NCBI GenBank assembly: GCA_903871935.1
Contig: CAIQIQ010000082.1
Coordinates: forward strand, 1 to 41,715
Source: an uncultured Phycisphaerales bacterium
GTDB lineage: Bacteria; Planctomycetota; Phycisphaerae; Tepidisphaerales; Tepidisphaeraceae
Reading direction: 5' to 3'
DNA length: 41,715 nt
Under the pieces are notes generated by a model, which was not told where the DNA came from, did not search any database, and saw only the letters and a program-made list of their open reading frames with translations. Every line of letters starts with the position of its first letter. Within the stretch, counting starts at the first letter, position 1. The translations under genes and the position numbers were made by a program. Below, one piece after another: positions 10,473-17,908 of the stretch.

Positions 10473-10507
10473 CTGCCGCCTTTCCGGAAGGGCCCCGGGG
10501 ACGGCAG
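10473..10507. other. GC-rich hairpin between propeller gene and O-methyltransferase
   Basis: CTGCCG (10473-10478) pairs with CGGCAG (10502-10507), enclosing CCTT...AAGG and CCCCGGGG. It lies 58 bases after the propeller gene stop. There is no T-run, so it is at best a weak or Rho-independent-like terminator. Confidence 0.3.
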
Positions 10508-10597
10508 TTGGCCGAGAAGGGGATACGGGCGACGACCTTCGCGGCAGACAGGGCCTAGAATGCCACATTCAGGTTCAGTTTCATCATAGGGATCGCC

Positions 10598-11245
10598 ATG
10601 AACACACAGAGCGTCACCGAGTACATGCAGGCACTGGCGAGGCTGCGCGAAGGTGATGTCGCGGCCAGGCTGCGCCAGACCAGTTCGCAACTTCCGATGT
10701 ATTCCATGCAAAGCTCCGTGGATCAGGGGCAGTTGCTGGGAGTTCTGGCCAGGACTGTCAACGCGCGGCGGGCGATTGAGGTGGGCGTGTTTACGGGTTA
10801 CAGCACGCTGTGCATGGCAAGACACCTGCCCGACGGTGGAGTGTTGGTGGCGTGTGATGTGTCGGAGGAATGGACTTCTATTGGCAAGCGTTTCTGGGAT
10901 GAGGCGGGCGTCGGCGAGAAGATCAGCCTGCGGTTGGGGCCGGCCGCCCAAACGCTTGACGCGCTGATCGCGGCTGGGGAGTCGGGCAGCTATGACCTGG
11001 CGTTTATTGATGCCGATAAGGAAGGTTACCCTAGTTACTACGAACAATGTCTGACGCTGATCCGCTGCGGCGGCATCATCCTGATCGACAACATGTTCAT
11101 GGGTGGCAAGGCCATCGAGGAGAAACCTAAGGATCGCTCTGCGGCAACGGTTCGGGCGCTGGCGACGGTGATCTATGCCGATCGGCGTGTGGATCCGGCG
11201 ATGATCCCGATTCGGGATGGTGTGCTGCTGGCGTGTAAACGCTGA
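10598..11245 (+). CDS. SAM-dependent O-methyltransferase, family 3 (caffeoyl-CoA OMT-like)
   Basis: 215 residues, the usual size for family 3 O-methyltransferases. The SAM-binding motif AIEVGVFTGYST is at about residues 59-70 and the metal/SAM-binding FIDADKEGYPSYYE at about 136-149, followed by GGIILIDNMFMGG, all diagnostic of the caffeoyl-CoA/catechol OMT fold that uses a divalent metal. The cytoplasmic substrate (a catechol-like or polyphenol acceptor) cannot be predicted. GGGAT precedes ATG 10598. A TAGAAT hexamer about 40 bases upstream could be the -10 element. It is the first of a + strand series ending with mnmG, but gaps of 55-150 bases make a single operon uncertain. Confidence 0.88.
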   Translation: MNTQSVTEYMQALARLREGDVAARLRQTSSQLPMYSMQSSVDQGQLLGVLARTVNARRAIEVGVFTGYSTLCMARHLPDGGVLVACDVSEEWTSIGKRFWDEAGVGEKISLRLGPAAQTLDALIAAGESGSYDLAFIDADKEGYPSYYEQCLTLIRCGGIILIDNMFMGGKAIEEKPKDRSAATVRALATVIYADRRVDPAMIPIRDGVLLACKR

Positions 11246-11300
11246 AGAGAGTTGTCAGACAAGTCTAGAATCGCCGTGCGGAGGCAGGTAGGATTTCGGC

Positions 11301-11537
11301 ATGGGCACGCGCTCGCAGAATGAGAAGAAGTATGGCCAGTGGGATGATCTGCCTGGCGGCCGCAGGCGTTACCGACTGGAGATCGCAGGGCGGCTCGGCT
11401 GGCGTGCCCGTCATCTCAAGGAAGTTGACGCGAACGAAAACACGTTGCGTTTCTGGCAGGAGATCTTCGACGATCAGGGCAGACTCGTTGAGATGCACGA
11501 AAAGTTCCCCGTAGATAAGGGCCACCGAAAAGTCTAG
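11301..11537 (+). CDS. Small conserved protein of unknown function, first of a pair
   Basis: 78 residues. It ends with the distinctive FWQEIFDDQGRLVEMHEKFP followed by VDKGHRKV, and contains DLPGGRRRYRLEIAGRLGWRARHLKEVD. From memory, small proteins with this C-terminal pattern are widespread in unrelated bacteria and commonly lie directly before a protein like the next one; I cannot name a characterised member. It has no signal peptide or membrane segment. The next gene starts nine bases after this stop, so the two are cotranscribed. The paired, compact arrangement would fit a toxin-antitoxin or other two-component unit, but that is inference only. TAGGA precedes ATG 11301; a TAGAAT hexamer lies about 35 bases upstream. 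Confidence 0.75.
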   Translation: MGTRSQNEKKYGQWDDLPGGRRRYRLEIAGRLGWRARHLKEVDANENTLRFWQEIFDDQGRLVEMHEKFPVDKGHRKV

Positions 11538-11546
11538 GATTAAACC

Positions 11547-11807
11547 ATGACGATCACGAAACGAACGGTTGCGGACCAGATCGCCGCGTATCTTCACCAT
11601 GAGCTCACGTTGGATCAGTTGGTGGATTGGTCGGAGCGGGCGATGAATGATGGCGAGTTCCTCGAACAGGACGCCACGACTCTTTCCTTTGTGATCGCTC
11701 GTTTGGGGGTGGCGGATGTACGGGCCTTTGGCCTGACGTGGGAAGACTGCGAGGAGTTGCTCCACAGACTGGGGTTCGCACCCCATGTGGAAATTGTCAC
11801 GGCGTAG
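11547..11807 (+). CDS. Small conserved protein of unknown function, second of a pair
   Basis: 86 residues, helical and acidic, with the strongly patterned segment LGVADVRAFGLTWEDCEELL near the C-terminus and DWSERAMNDGEFLEQD in the middle. From memory it belongs to a conserved hypothetical family that travels with the preceding 78-residue family; no function is known to me. It is cytoplasmic by appearance. TAGGAT lies about eight bases before ATG 11547 and overlaps the end of the upstream gene, so expression is probably coupled. A short hairpin CAGCC-CGAA-GGCTG at 11841-11854 follows, without a T-run. Confidence 0.75.
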   Translation: MTITKRTVADQIAAYLHHELTLDQLVDWSERAMNDGEFLEQDATTLSFVIARLGVADVRAFGLTWEDCEELLHRLGFAPHVEIVTA

Positions 11808-11961
11808 GTCCAGGAATAGCCCCTGTACCCAATTCGCAGGCAGCCCGAAGGCTGGACAACAAACTCAAGCCAGAACTTGAACCACGAACTCACAGTGAAG
11901 TGGTACTACGAACGGCTGACCTTGACTTCGGGAGTGTGGGCTGCGATTCATTACGGCGTTG

Positions 11962-13803
11962 ATGAGCGAGATGGACATCGTCGTGATCGGAGGGGGGCAT
12001 GCCGGCGCGGAGGCGGCCTGGGCGGCGGCGCGCCTGGGGATGGCGACGGCGCTGGTTACGCTGGAGCCCGGTCGGATCGCGCAGATGTCGTGCAATCCGG
12101 CCATCGGTGGGCTGGCAAAGGGGCAAATGGTTCGCGAGATCGATGCCCTGGGCGGGCTGATGGGCATCGCCACCGATAATACGGGCATTCAGTTCCGCAT
12201 GCTCAATCGCTCCAAGGGGCCGGCCGTGTGGGGACCGCGGGCACAGGCGGATAAGTACAAGTATGCGGCCGAGGTGCAGCGGCTGCTGGGCACGTGTGCG
12301 GGATTGACGATCGTGCAGGGGGAAGCGGTACGACTGATCGCGTCGGCGGGTGCCGCTCGAACGATCACGGGCGTGGAACTGGCCGATGGGCGCATCATTC
12401 ACTGTCGCGCTGCCATCGTTACCACCGGCACTTTCCTCCGTGGGCTGATGCACACGGGAGAGAAGAAGAGTGTCGGCGGGCGCTATGGCGAGGCGGCGGC
12501 CAATCACCTTTCGGACAGCCTGCGCGAGCTGGGGCTGGAGCTTGGCCGGCTCAAGACCGGTACACCGCCGCGGCTGCATCGTGATTCGATTGACTTTGCG
12601 GCCTTGGAAGAGCAGCCGGGGGATGATCCGCCGTTGCCGTTCTCGTATTTGAATGAATATGCGGGCGCGGGCGGGACATGGCGGCCGGCCCTGGTGCAGG
12701 TGGCGTGCCATCTCACGCAGACCAATCAGGCGGCACATGAGATCATCCGTGCGAATCTGCATCGGGCCCCGATGTATTCAGGGCAGATTCAATCCACCGG
12801 CCCGCGTTATTGCCCGAGCATCGAGGACAAGGTCGTGCGCTTCGCGGAGAAGCAGCAGCACCATGTTTTCCTTGAGCCCGAGGGCCTGGATACGCCAGAG
12901 GTGTACTGCAACGGCATCAGCACCTCGCTGCCGGCGGATGTGCAGGATGCGGTGGTGGCGCGGATCCCGGGTTTGGAGCATGCGAAGTTCATCCGCTATG
13001 GCTATGCGATTGAGTATGACATGGTCTGGCCGCACGAGATCCGCAGTACGCTGGAGACGCGGAAGGTGCGCGGGCTCTTTTTGGCCGGGCAGATCAACGG
13101 TACCAGTGGCTATGAGGAGGCGGCCGCACAGGGGCTGATGGCGGGGATCAACGCAGCGCAGTATCTGCGCGAGGGTGAGGCGAATTTCGTGCTGCGCCGC
13201 GATCAGGCATACATTGGCGTGCTGGTGGATGATCTGGTGACCAAGCCGCCGATTGAGCCTTACCGGATGTTCACCAGCCGGGCGGAGCACCGGCTGCTGT
13301 TGCGGAATGACAATGCGGATCTGCGGCTCACGGAGATCGGCAGAAAGATCGGGCTGGTGCATGATGGGCGGTGGGAGGCGTTTGGCCGCCGACGGGAGGC
13401 GATCGCACTGGCCATGGAATTGCTGCGGGTGGGGCGCGTGGATGGTGTGCCGGCGGGTGAGTATCTGCGCCGGCCGGACGTGACCTGGCAGGATCTGGCG
13501 CAACACCTGCCGGAAGCGGCCGCAGTGGATCGGCAGGCCGCCGGCCAGGTGGAGATCCAGGTGAAATACGAGGGGTATATCCAGCGTCAGGACCGGATGG
13601 TGCAGAAGCTGACGCAGTTGGAGACGAAACTCATCCCGACCGAACTGGACTATGGGCTGGTGGCCGGTCTGCGGAACGAAGCCCGGCAGAAGTTCGCGAA
13701 GTTTGCGCCACGGTCATTGGCGCAGGCGCTGCGGATCAGCGGGATCACGCCAGCCGATGTGACGGTGCTGCAGATCCATTTGGACCGGGGAAGGAAAGCC
13801 TGA
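11962..13803 (+). CDS. mnmG: tRNA uridine-5-carboxymethylaminomethyl modification enzyme MnmG (GidA)
   Basis: 613 residues, normal for MnmG. The FAD-binding motif [11 protein letters not shown] starts at about residue 10. [57 protein letters not shown] and [13 protein letters not shown] are all family signatures. The C-terminal helical domain that binds MnmE and tRNA is present ([10 protein letters not shown] ... [11 protein letters not shown]). With MnmE it installs the cmnm5 group on wobble uridine 34 of certain tRNAs, using FAD, NADH and methylene-tetrahydrofolate. ATG 11962 is chosen over TTG 11959 directly before it. MnmE is not in the window. Confidence 0.97.
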   Translation: MSEMDIVVIGGGHAGAEAAWAAARLGMATALVTLEPGRIAQMSCNPAIGGLAKGQMVREIDALGGLMGIATDNTGIQFRMLNRSKGPAVWGPRAQADKYKYAAEVQRLLGTCAGLTIVQGEAVRLIASAGAARTITGVELADGRIIHCRAAIVTTGTFLRGLMHTGEKKSVGGRYGEAAANHLSDSLRELGLELGRLKTGTPPRLHRDSIDFAALEEQPGDDPPLPFSYLNEYAGAGGTWRPALVQVACHLTQTNQAAHEIIRANLHRAPMYSGQIQSTGPRYCPSIEDKVVRFAEKQQHHVFLEPEGLDTPEVYCNGISTSLPADVQDAVVARIPGLEHAKFIRYGYAIEYDMVWPHEIRSTLETRKVRGLFLAGQINGTSGYEEAAAQGLMAGINAAQYLREGEANFVLRRDQAYIGVLVDDLVTKPPIEPYRMFTSRAEHRLLLRNDNADLRLTEIGRKIGLVHDGRWEAFGRRREAIALAMELLRVGRVDGVPAGEYLRRPDVTWQDLAQHLPEAAAVDRQAAGQVEIQVKYEGYIQRQDRMVQKLTQLETKLIPTELDYGLVAGLRNEARQKFAKFAPRSLAQALRISGITPADVTVLQIHLDRGRKA

Positions 13804-13841
13804 TCTGAGGTGCCGGGATGAATCACCGCACTGCAGATCAG
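13800..13841. terminator. Hairpin between convergent mnmG and the 206-residue gene
   Basis: CTGATCTG (13800-13807) pairs with CAGATCAG (13834-13841), with further pairing of GGTG (13809-13812) and CACC (13824-13827). The left arm contains the mnmG stop codon and the right arm overlaps the stop of the opposite gene. A bidirectional terminator is likely from its position, although no T-run follows. Confidence 0.45.
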
Positions 13842-14458
13842 ATATCAACGCCATCGGTGTTTGCCGGTGGTTGAGCGGGAGTCCCTGCAGGGCTCCCGTG
13901 AATGCGCAGGGACTGAGTCACATAGAAGAGCAGGGCTTCATCCGCAGGTGTGCGCTGGCCGGTGTTTTGCGAGTCTACGGTGACGGTCTGGCCGGACGCG
14001 AAGCGCACCTGCGCAATCGAGGCGATCGGATTGTCATGGGCGTCCACGAGATGGATGATTGTGCCTTTGCCGCCTGGTACGTCCACTTTCTCATCATGCC
14101 TGACTAATTCACGCTCTCCCATGCTCAGGGCGATTTCCTCACTGCGCGTGAAGAACTCGGTCGGATCGAAGGAGGCATCAGAGGTGATGGTCAGTACGTT
14201 CCGGCCGCCCGGTTCGCGGGCGGTAATCCTCATGTTGCCGTTGCGATTCCGGCTGGTGACTTGCCATCCTTTTGGCAGGCGCACCTCGATGGGACCAAAG
14301 GTGGTCGGTTCCTGGAGGCCAGCTTGCCAGCGCCCGGTCCTCAAGTGTGTCAGCAGGGCAGCACCGGCAACGGTAAACGCCAAAAGCAGCCATAGGAGTA
14401 TGGTCCTGATCAGGCGGCGTTGCGGCGTTGGTGGAGCCGGTAGTGGCATTGCCATCAT
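13838..14458 (-). CDS. Membrane-anchored protein of unknown function
   Basis: 206 residues. A single hydrophobic segment (LIRTILLWLLLAFTVAGAALL) spans about residues 16-36 and probably anchors the protein in the inner membrane, with the rest facing the periplasm. The soluble part begins FGPIEVRLPKGWQV and includes VLTITSDASFDPTEFF, resembling the small beta-sandwich domains seen in many planctomycete hypothetical proteins that assess membrane or stress signals; I recognise no named family. The C-terminus is proline-rich and disordered. Three ATGs lie close together (14458, 14455, 14449), so the exact start is uncertain. It is convergent with mnmG. Confidence 0.7.
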   Translation of the reverse strand: MMAMPLPAPPTPQRRLIRTILLWLLLAFTVAGAALLTHLRTGRWQAGLQEPTTFGPIEVRLPKGWQVTSRNRNGNMRITAREPGGRNVLTITSDASFDPTEFFTRSEEIALSMGERELVRHDEKVDVPGGKGTIIHLVDAHDNPIASIAQVRFASGQTVTVDSQNTGQRTPADEALLFYVTQSLRIHGSPAGTPAQPPANTDGVDI

Positions 14459-14512
14459 TCTAGATGGCTGTGGATGATCACGCTACCTTGGTCGGCGGCG
14501 CGGATGCACCGG

Positions 14513-14869
14513 CTATTCGAGCTCGGTGCTATACACCATGGCATCGGGCGCTGGCACCAGGACGATCAGCGAGTTCTCGCCGATGGCTTCGCTGACGTGC
14601 CGGATGAGCTTTTCGCCAATTGCTTCGGCGGCATAGGCGCGGTCAACAATCAGGTCGGACAAGTAGCAGCAGCCACTGACTTCCTTGAGCCCGCGGGCCA
14701 GGCCCACGAGCTTGTGGCCGTCCCTGGCTGTCACCACGATGTTGGCATCGGGCACAATCCTGACCAGACGATGAGCTTCATCAGCGCGCCGTTTCAGCTC
14801 GGATCGTTTGAGCAGGTCAAGAGCATCCTGCGCGTCCAGGATTTCGTTTACCGCAAATGTGAGTTCCAT
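14513..14869 (-). CDS. GNAT-family N-acetyltransferase, possibly C-terminally shortened
   Basis: 118 residues from ATG 14869. VTARDGHKLVGLARGLKEVSGCCYLSDLIVD matches GNAT strands beta2-beta4, and RAYAAEAIGEKLIRHV matches the acetyl-CoA-binding V/A segment and helix alpha3. The protein stops at DAMVYSTELE, where GNATs of this small type usually continue with a Y-x-x-LGF-type end; after the TAG at 14513 the frame reads PVHP, so the last few residues may have been lost. The acceptor is unknown. A TTG at 14914 would give a longer product, but a perfect TATAAT lies inside that extension, so ATG 14869 is preferred. Confidence 0.75.
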   Translation of the reverse strand: MELTFAVNEILDAQDALDLLKRSELKRRADEAHRLVRIVPDANIVVTARDGHKLVGLARGLKEVSGCCYLSDLIVDRAYAAEAIGEKLIRHVSEAIGENSLIVLVPAPDAMVYSTELE

Positions 14870-14896
14870 ATGAATCGCTTTGTTGAGGCCAAAGGC

Positions 14897-14902
14897 ATTA
14901 TA
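14897..14902 (-). promoter_or_regulatory. -10 element of the GNAT gene
   Basis: The complement of 14897-14902 is a perfect TATAAT, 28 bases upstream of ATG 14869. No good -35 is seen at 16-18 bases. If used, the 5' leader is about 20 bases. Confidence 0.35.
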
Positions 14903-15034
14903 CACGCCAAACAATTCACATTGCTAGTGCTAACTACACCGTATTCGACGGTTATCTTTGCGATGGCTCGCTTGGCGAGGAGGCTGCTTTGGCTAAGGCT
15001 GCCTGTCCGTGAAAACGGGGCTGCCAAGAGCGGC

Positions 15035-15063
15035 TTGACCGCTTCGGCAAAGGGCCGGATAAT
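15035..15063 (+). promoter_or_regulatory. Sigma70-like promoter of the YrdC-phosphatase gene
   Basis: TTGACC (15035-15040), a 17-base spacer and GATAAT (15058-15063) make a near-consensus promoter. Transcription would start near 15070, leaving only about seven bases before ATG 15077, so the message would be almost leaderless; no Shine-Dalgarno sequence is seen there. This supports 15077 over upstream in-frame starts. Confidence 0.5.
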
Positions 15064-15076
15064 TGCAGCGCAACCC

Positions 15077-16207
15077 ATGGCAGCATCGATAGTTAAGTTG
15101 ACTACGCTTGCGGAGGACGCTGAGGCCCTTCGGGCCTGCGCGCAAGTGCTGTCACGCGGCGGACTTGCCGTCGTTCCGATGGAAACGGTTTATGGCGTGC
15201 TTGTCAGGGCCGACGTCCATGGCGCGGTCAAGCAATTGCAGGCGTTGCGCTCCAGCGCCGAGGCCAAAGCGTTTGCAGTGCATGTTCCTTTTGCCCGTCG
15301 CGCGTTGGATTACATTGACCCACCTGGGCAGTATGCGCGTCAGGCGATGCGCAAACTCTGGCCGGGGCCGGTTTCGCTGGTGTTTGCGGTGAATGAGACG
15401 ACACGGCGACGCATCTGTGCGCAATATTCACTGAATGAAGGGGATATCTTTGAACAGGGCCAGATCACGCTTCGGTGCCCAGGGCACGTGGCCGCCCGGC
15501 GCATCCTGGAGCAGTGCGACTTTCCGGTGATTGGGTCGGCCCTGTCGGGGGATGCGACGCGCGTGAGCGAGTTCCTGGCCGCGGTATCGGAGAAGGTGGA
15601 GATGATTCTCGATGATGGCCCAGCGCAACTCGGTCGGCCATCGACGATTGTTCGGCTGAATGAAGGCAGTTTTGACATTGTCCGGCCGGGCGTTTATGAC
15701 CGGCGGATCATCAGGAAGATGCTGCAGACGACGATTCTATTTGTGTGTTCGGGCAACACCTGCCGATCGCCGATGGCCGAGGCCATCGCCAGGAAGGTGC
15801 TGGCCGAGTCCCTGCACTTGCCGGAAACGGAATTGGAGAACCAGGGATATACCGTGATGTCGGCGGGTACGTCGGCGTGGTCGGGCGCCAAGGCGAGCGA
15901 CTATGCGGTGCAGGCGGTGCGCGACATGGGCGCCGACCTGCAAGGACACCAGTCGCGGGTGCTGACGGCGCAGCTTGTGCAGCAGGCGAGTGTGGTGTTT
16001 GTCATGGGCGACGGGCATCGTAAGGCGATAGAATGGCTGGATCCCCATGTTGGCGACAAGGTGGCGTTGCTTGATCCGGCAGGTGATATCGAAGACCCTG
16101 TGGGTGGCGACCGCAGTCTCTATGAGGCGACGGCGCGGAAGATACGCCAGGCGATCGAGAATCGTCTGGCCAACGGAACGTTGCTGGGCCTTGGGGTGGA
16201 GAAGTAG
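15077..16207 (+). CDS. Fusion of YrdC/Sua5-like domain and low-molecular-weight phosphatase (arginine-phosphatase type)
   Basis: 376 residues. Residues about 5-205 are a YrdC/Sua5/YwlC domain, the family that makes threonylcarbamoyl-AMP for the t6A tRNA modification; the core motif reads PMETVYGV instead of PTETVYGL, and the usual KxR(P) segment is degenerate (LRSSAEAKAF), so activity may be altered. Residues about 217-376 are a low-molecular-weight phosphatase with P-loop CSGNTCRS at 224-231 and the acid loop DIEDPVGG. Thr in the middle of the loop is the residue reported to favour phosphoarginine in Bacillus YwlE, where tyrosine phosphatases have Ile/Leu. The neighbour three bases downstream is rpiB, so the order equals ywlC-ywlE-ywlF of Bacillus with the first two fused. 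It is cytoplasmic by appearance. Confidence 0.88.
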   Translation: MAASIVKLTTLAEDAEALRACAQVLSRGGLAVVPMETVYGVLVRADVHGAVKQLQALRSSAEAKAFAVHVPFARRALDYIDPPGQYARQAMRKLWPGPVSLVFAVNETTRRRICAQYSLNEGDIFEQGQITLRCPGHVAARRILEQCDFPVIGSALSGDATRVSEFLAAVSEKVEMILDDGPAQLGRPSTIVRLNEGSFDIVRPGVYDRRIIRKMLQTTILFVCSGNTCRSPMAEAIARKVLAESLHLPETELENQGYTVMSAGTSAWSGAKASDYAVQAVRDMGADLQGHQSRVLTAQLVQQASVVFVMGDGHRKAIEWLDPHVGDKVALLDPAGDIEDPVGGDRSLYEATARKIRQAIENRLANGTLLGLGVEK

Positions 16208-16210
16208 ATC

Positions 16211-16711
16211 ATGAGAATCGCTGTGGGTTGCGATCATCGGGGCTTTGAAGGCAAGCGCAAGCTGCTGCCGCTGCTGAAGGAGTGGGGGCACCACGTGCAT
16301 GATTTTGGTTGCGAGACACACAGCGCCTGTGATTACCCCGATTACGCCGGCGCGGTCGCCAAGGCGGTTGCCTGCGGTGACTATGAGGTGGGCATCCTGC
16401 TCGATGGCTCGGGGATTGGCATGTCGATCGCGGCCAACAAAATCCGCGGGATTCGGGCAGCGCTGGTTCACGATGAAGTGACGGCCCGGCTGGCGCGGGA
16501 GTCGAACCACAGCAACGTGCTGTGCATTGGGACCGACCTGCTTTCGGAAGAGGTGTTGCGCAGGATTGTGGGGATCTTCCTGAACAGCTCGTTTGCCGGC
16601 GGCAGGCATCTCCGGCGCGTGGCGAAGATCGATCAACTGGAAGCCGAAGGCCTGGGGGGAGCGTCAAAGGCAACGGGTCATCCTCATCATTCGGTGCGTC
16701 CGGCACATTAG
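16211..16711 (+). CDS. rpiB: Ribose-5-phosphate isomerase B / LacAB-family sugar-phosphate isomerase
   Basis: 166 residues; RpiB proteins are about 145-150, the excess being a C-terminal tail. The N-terminus MRIAVGCDHRGFEGK, DYPDYAGAVA, GSGIGMSIAANKIRGIRAAL and ESNHSNVLCIGTDLL are diagnostic. The enzyme interconverts ribose-5-phosphate and ribulose-5-phosphate in the cytoplasm. The residue normally acting as the catalytic base, Cys in ICGTGIG, is Asp here (LDGSGIG, residue about 65), and the alternative Glu of the mycobacterial type is also absent (Met). So either Asp serves or the substrate differs. The gene starts three bases after the stop of the fusion gene and is surely cotranscribed. 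Confidence 0.85.
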   Translation: MRIAVGCDHRGFEGKRKLLPLLKEWGHHVHDFGCETHSACDYPDYAGAVAKAVACGDYEVGILLDGSGIGMSIAANKIRGIRAALVHDEVTARLARESNHSNVLCIGTDLLSEEVLRRIVGIFLNSSFAGGRHLRRVAKIDQLEAEGLGGASKATGHPHHSVRPAH

Positions 16712-16829
16712 TCGCTGTCTGAATACACCATCATTCATTGGTTTGCTGTCAGGTCCATGGTTCAGTCCCGTTCGCTTTGGCTGGAGCGTTCGAACCCTCC
16801 TATCATTCCCCAGCGAACAGAGGAGAGCT

Positions 16830-17495
16830 GTGAAAACCTATCTGATGGGAGTGATCGCCATGGTAGTTGGATCGGCATGCAGTGTTGGAGTCGTCGGCAG
16901 CGACCTGCCGGTGCCGAAGGAGGATATCCCGCTGACGAGCAAGTCGGAGACCCGGACGGCCGTGCTGGCTTCGGGATGCTTCTGGTGCACGCAGGCGGTC
17001 TTTGAGGAGATCCCCGGCGTCAGCGGCGTTGTATCCGGCTACGCCGGCGATTCCAAAGACAAGGCACTTTATGGCATCGTTTCCTCGCACACGACGAATC
17101 ATGCGGAATGCGTACAGGTGACGTATGACGCCTCCAAGGTGACCTATGGCCACCTCCTGCACGTCTTCTTCTACACCCACGATCCGACGACGATGAACCG
17201 GCAGGGACCTGATGCAGGAACGCAATATCGGTCGGCCATCTTTTACGAGAATGAAGACCAGAAGCGCGTGGCCGAGGCGTACATCAAGCAGCTTGACGAG
17301 GCCAAGGTGTTTGCCAAACCGATTGTGACAACCTTGGAAAAACTGCCGCCCAACGGCTTCTACCCGGCCGAGCAGTACCACCAGGACTACGCGAAGTTGA
17401 ATCCCTTTCAGCCGTACATTCAGACCTATGCGCTGCCGAAGGCGCAGAAGGCAAAAGCGAAGTTTGGCACGACCCAGCCGAGTGCGACGGATTGA
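16830..17495 (+). CDS. msrA: Peptide methionine sulfoxide reductase MsrA, predicted lipoprotein
   Basis: 221 residues from GTG 16830, preceded by AGGAG. The N-terminus MKTYLMGVIAMVVGSAC is a lipoprotein signal with lipobox VGSAC (Cys17), so the enzyme should sit on the periplasmic side of a membrane; most MsrA proteins are cytoplasmic. The catalytic core follows: SGCFWC (Cys50 nucleophile), GVSGVVSGYAGD, HAECVQVTYD, TQYRSAIFY and AEQYHQDY. It reduces methionine-S-sulfoxide in proteins. The recycling Cys near the C-terminus of some MsrA proteins is not seen. A longer frame starting at 16593 overlaps rpiB and is rejected. It is convergent with the cytochrome operon, where periplasmic Met repair would make sense. 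Confidence 0.92.
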   Translation: MKTYLMGVIAMVVGSACSVGVVGSDLPVPKEDIPLTSKSETRTAVLASGCFWCTQAVFEEIPGVSGVVSGYAGDSKDKALYGIVSSHTTNHAECVQVTYDASKVTYGHLLHVFFYTHDPTTMNRQGPDAGTQYRSAIFYENEDQKRVAEAYIKQLDEAKVFAKPIVTTLEKLPPNGFYPAEQYHQDYAKLNPFQPYIQTYALPKAQKAKAKFGTTQPSATD

Positions 17496-17522
17496 GCGAT
17501 CAATAGAGAGATCAACGCCAAA

Positions 17523-17555
17523 CGAGGACGCCACCGCAATGCGATGGCGTCCTCG
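17523..17555. terminator. Strong bidirectional terminator between msrA and the respiratory operon
   Basis: CGAGGACGCCA (17523-17533) pairs perfectly with TGGCGTCCTCG (17545-17555). The loop pairs again (CGC/GCG around AAT), giving a 14-bp stem with one mismatch. Short T-runs (CTTT on +, GTTT on -) follow each way. It lies between two convergent stop codons. Confidence 0.7.
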
Positions 17556-17575
17556 CTTTGATGGGCAACGTGGGG

Positions 17576-17896
17576 CTAGTGCATATTGGCCGACTGGATG
17601 AAGGCCAGAATCTCTCGCTCCTCCTCGCCGGTGAGATCGGCTCGGACGCGCATGTGATGGACGATGATCTGCCACTCACCATTGCTGAACTGCGTTGGCG
17701 GCCGCAGATTGTGGCAACGCATGCAGGTATCGGCCCAGAGTTGGGCGCCGCCGCGCTTGGCGGATGCCATGGTCGTCGGCGCTGAGCCTTTAGGGGCATT
17801 GTCCTGGCAGCCACTGCCGATGAGCGAGCAGATGATGACGCTTGCGGCGAGCGCGACCCATTGGAAACGTCTGTTTTTCAGTGTGTGGTATAACAT
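17576..17896 (-). CDS. Monoheme cytochrome c lipoprotein
   Basis: 106 residues. The N-terminal hydrophobic segment ends in lipobox IGSGC (Cys30), so the mature protein is lipid-anchored. One heme c site, CMRCH, is at 58-62. The C-terminal part WQIIVHHMRVRADLTGEEEREILAFIQ gives a Met/His-rich distal side typical of small class I cytochromes that end in a helical cap. It probably shuttles electrons in the periplasm. It is the last gene of the operon, 12 bases after the porin gene, with GGAGAA before the ATG. The strong hairpin at 17523-17555 follows. Confidence 0.88.
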   Translation of the reverse strand: MLYHTLKNRRFQWVALAASVIICSLIGSGCQDNAPKGSAPTTMASAKRGGAQLWADTCMRCHNLRPPTQFSNGEWQIIVHHMRVRADLTGEEEREILAFIQSANMH

Positions 17897-17908
17897 GGTT
17901 AGGTTCTC

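Noticed and set aside
8124..10568. 814-codon minus-strand open frame opposite the propeller gene
   Set aside because: Arginine/histidine/proline-rich composition typical of an antisense shadow in GC-rich DNA; the + strand shows clear propeller repeats despite its single TAG.
14924..14935. GCTAGTGCTAAC also found (inverted) at about 37629
   Set aside because: A 12-base match in a window this size is expected by chance many times over; no shared context.
14474..15076. N-terminal extension of the YrdC fusion back to 14474
   Set aside because: It overlaps the minus-strand GNAT gene and a near-consensus promoter lies at 15035-15063, inside the extension.
16785..16802. GTTCGAAC-like stretch resembling a tRNA T-arm
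   Set aside because: No acceptor, D or anticodon arm can be built around it.
16593..16829. N-terminal extension of MsrA
   Set aside because: It overlaps rpiB, and GTG 16830 has a ribosome-binding site and begins a clear lipoprotein signal.
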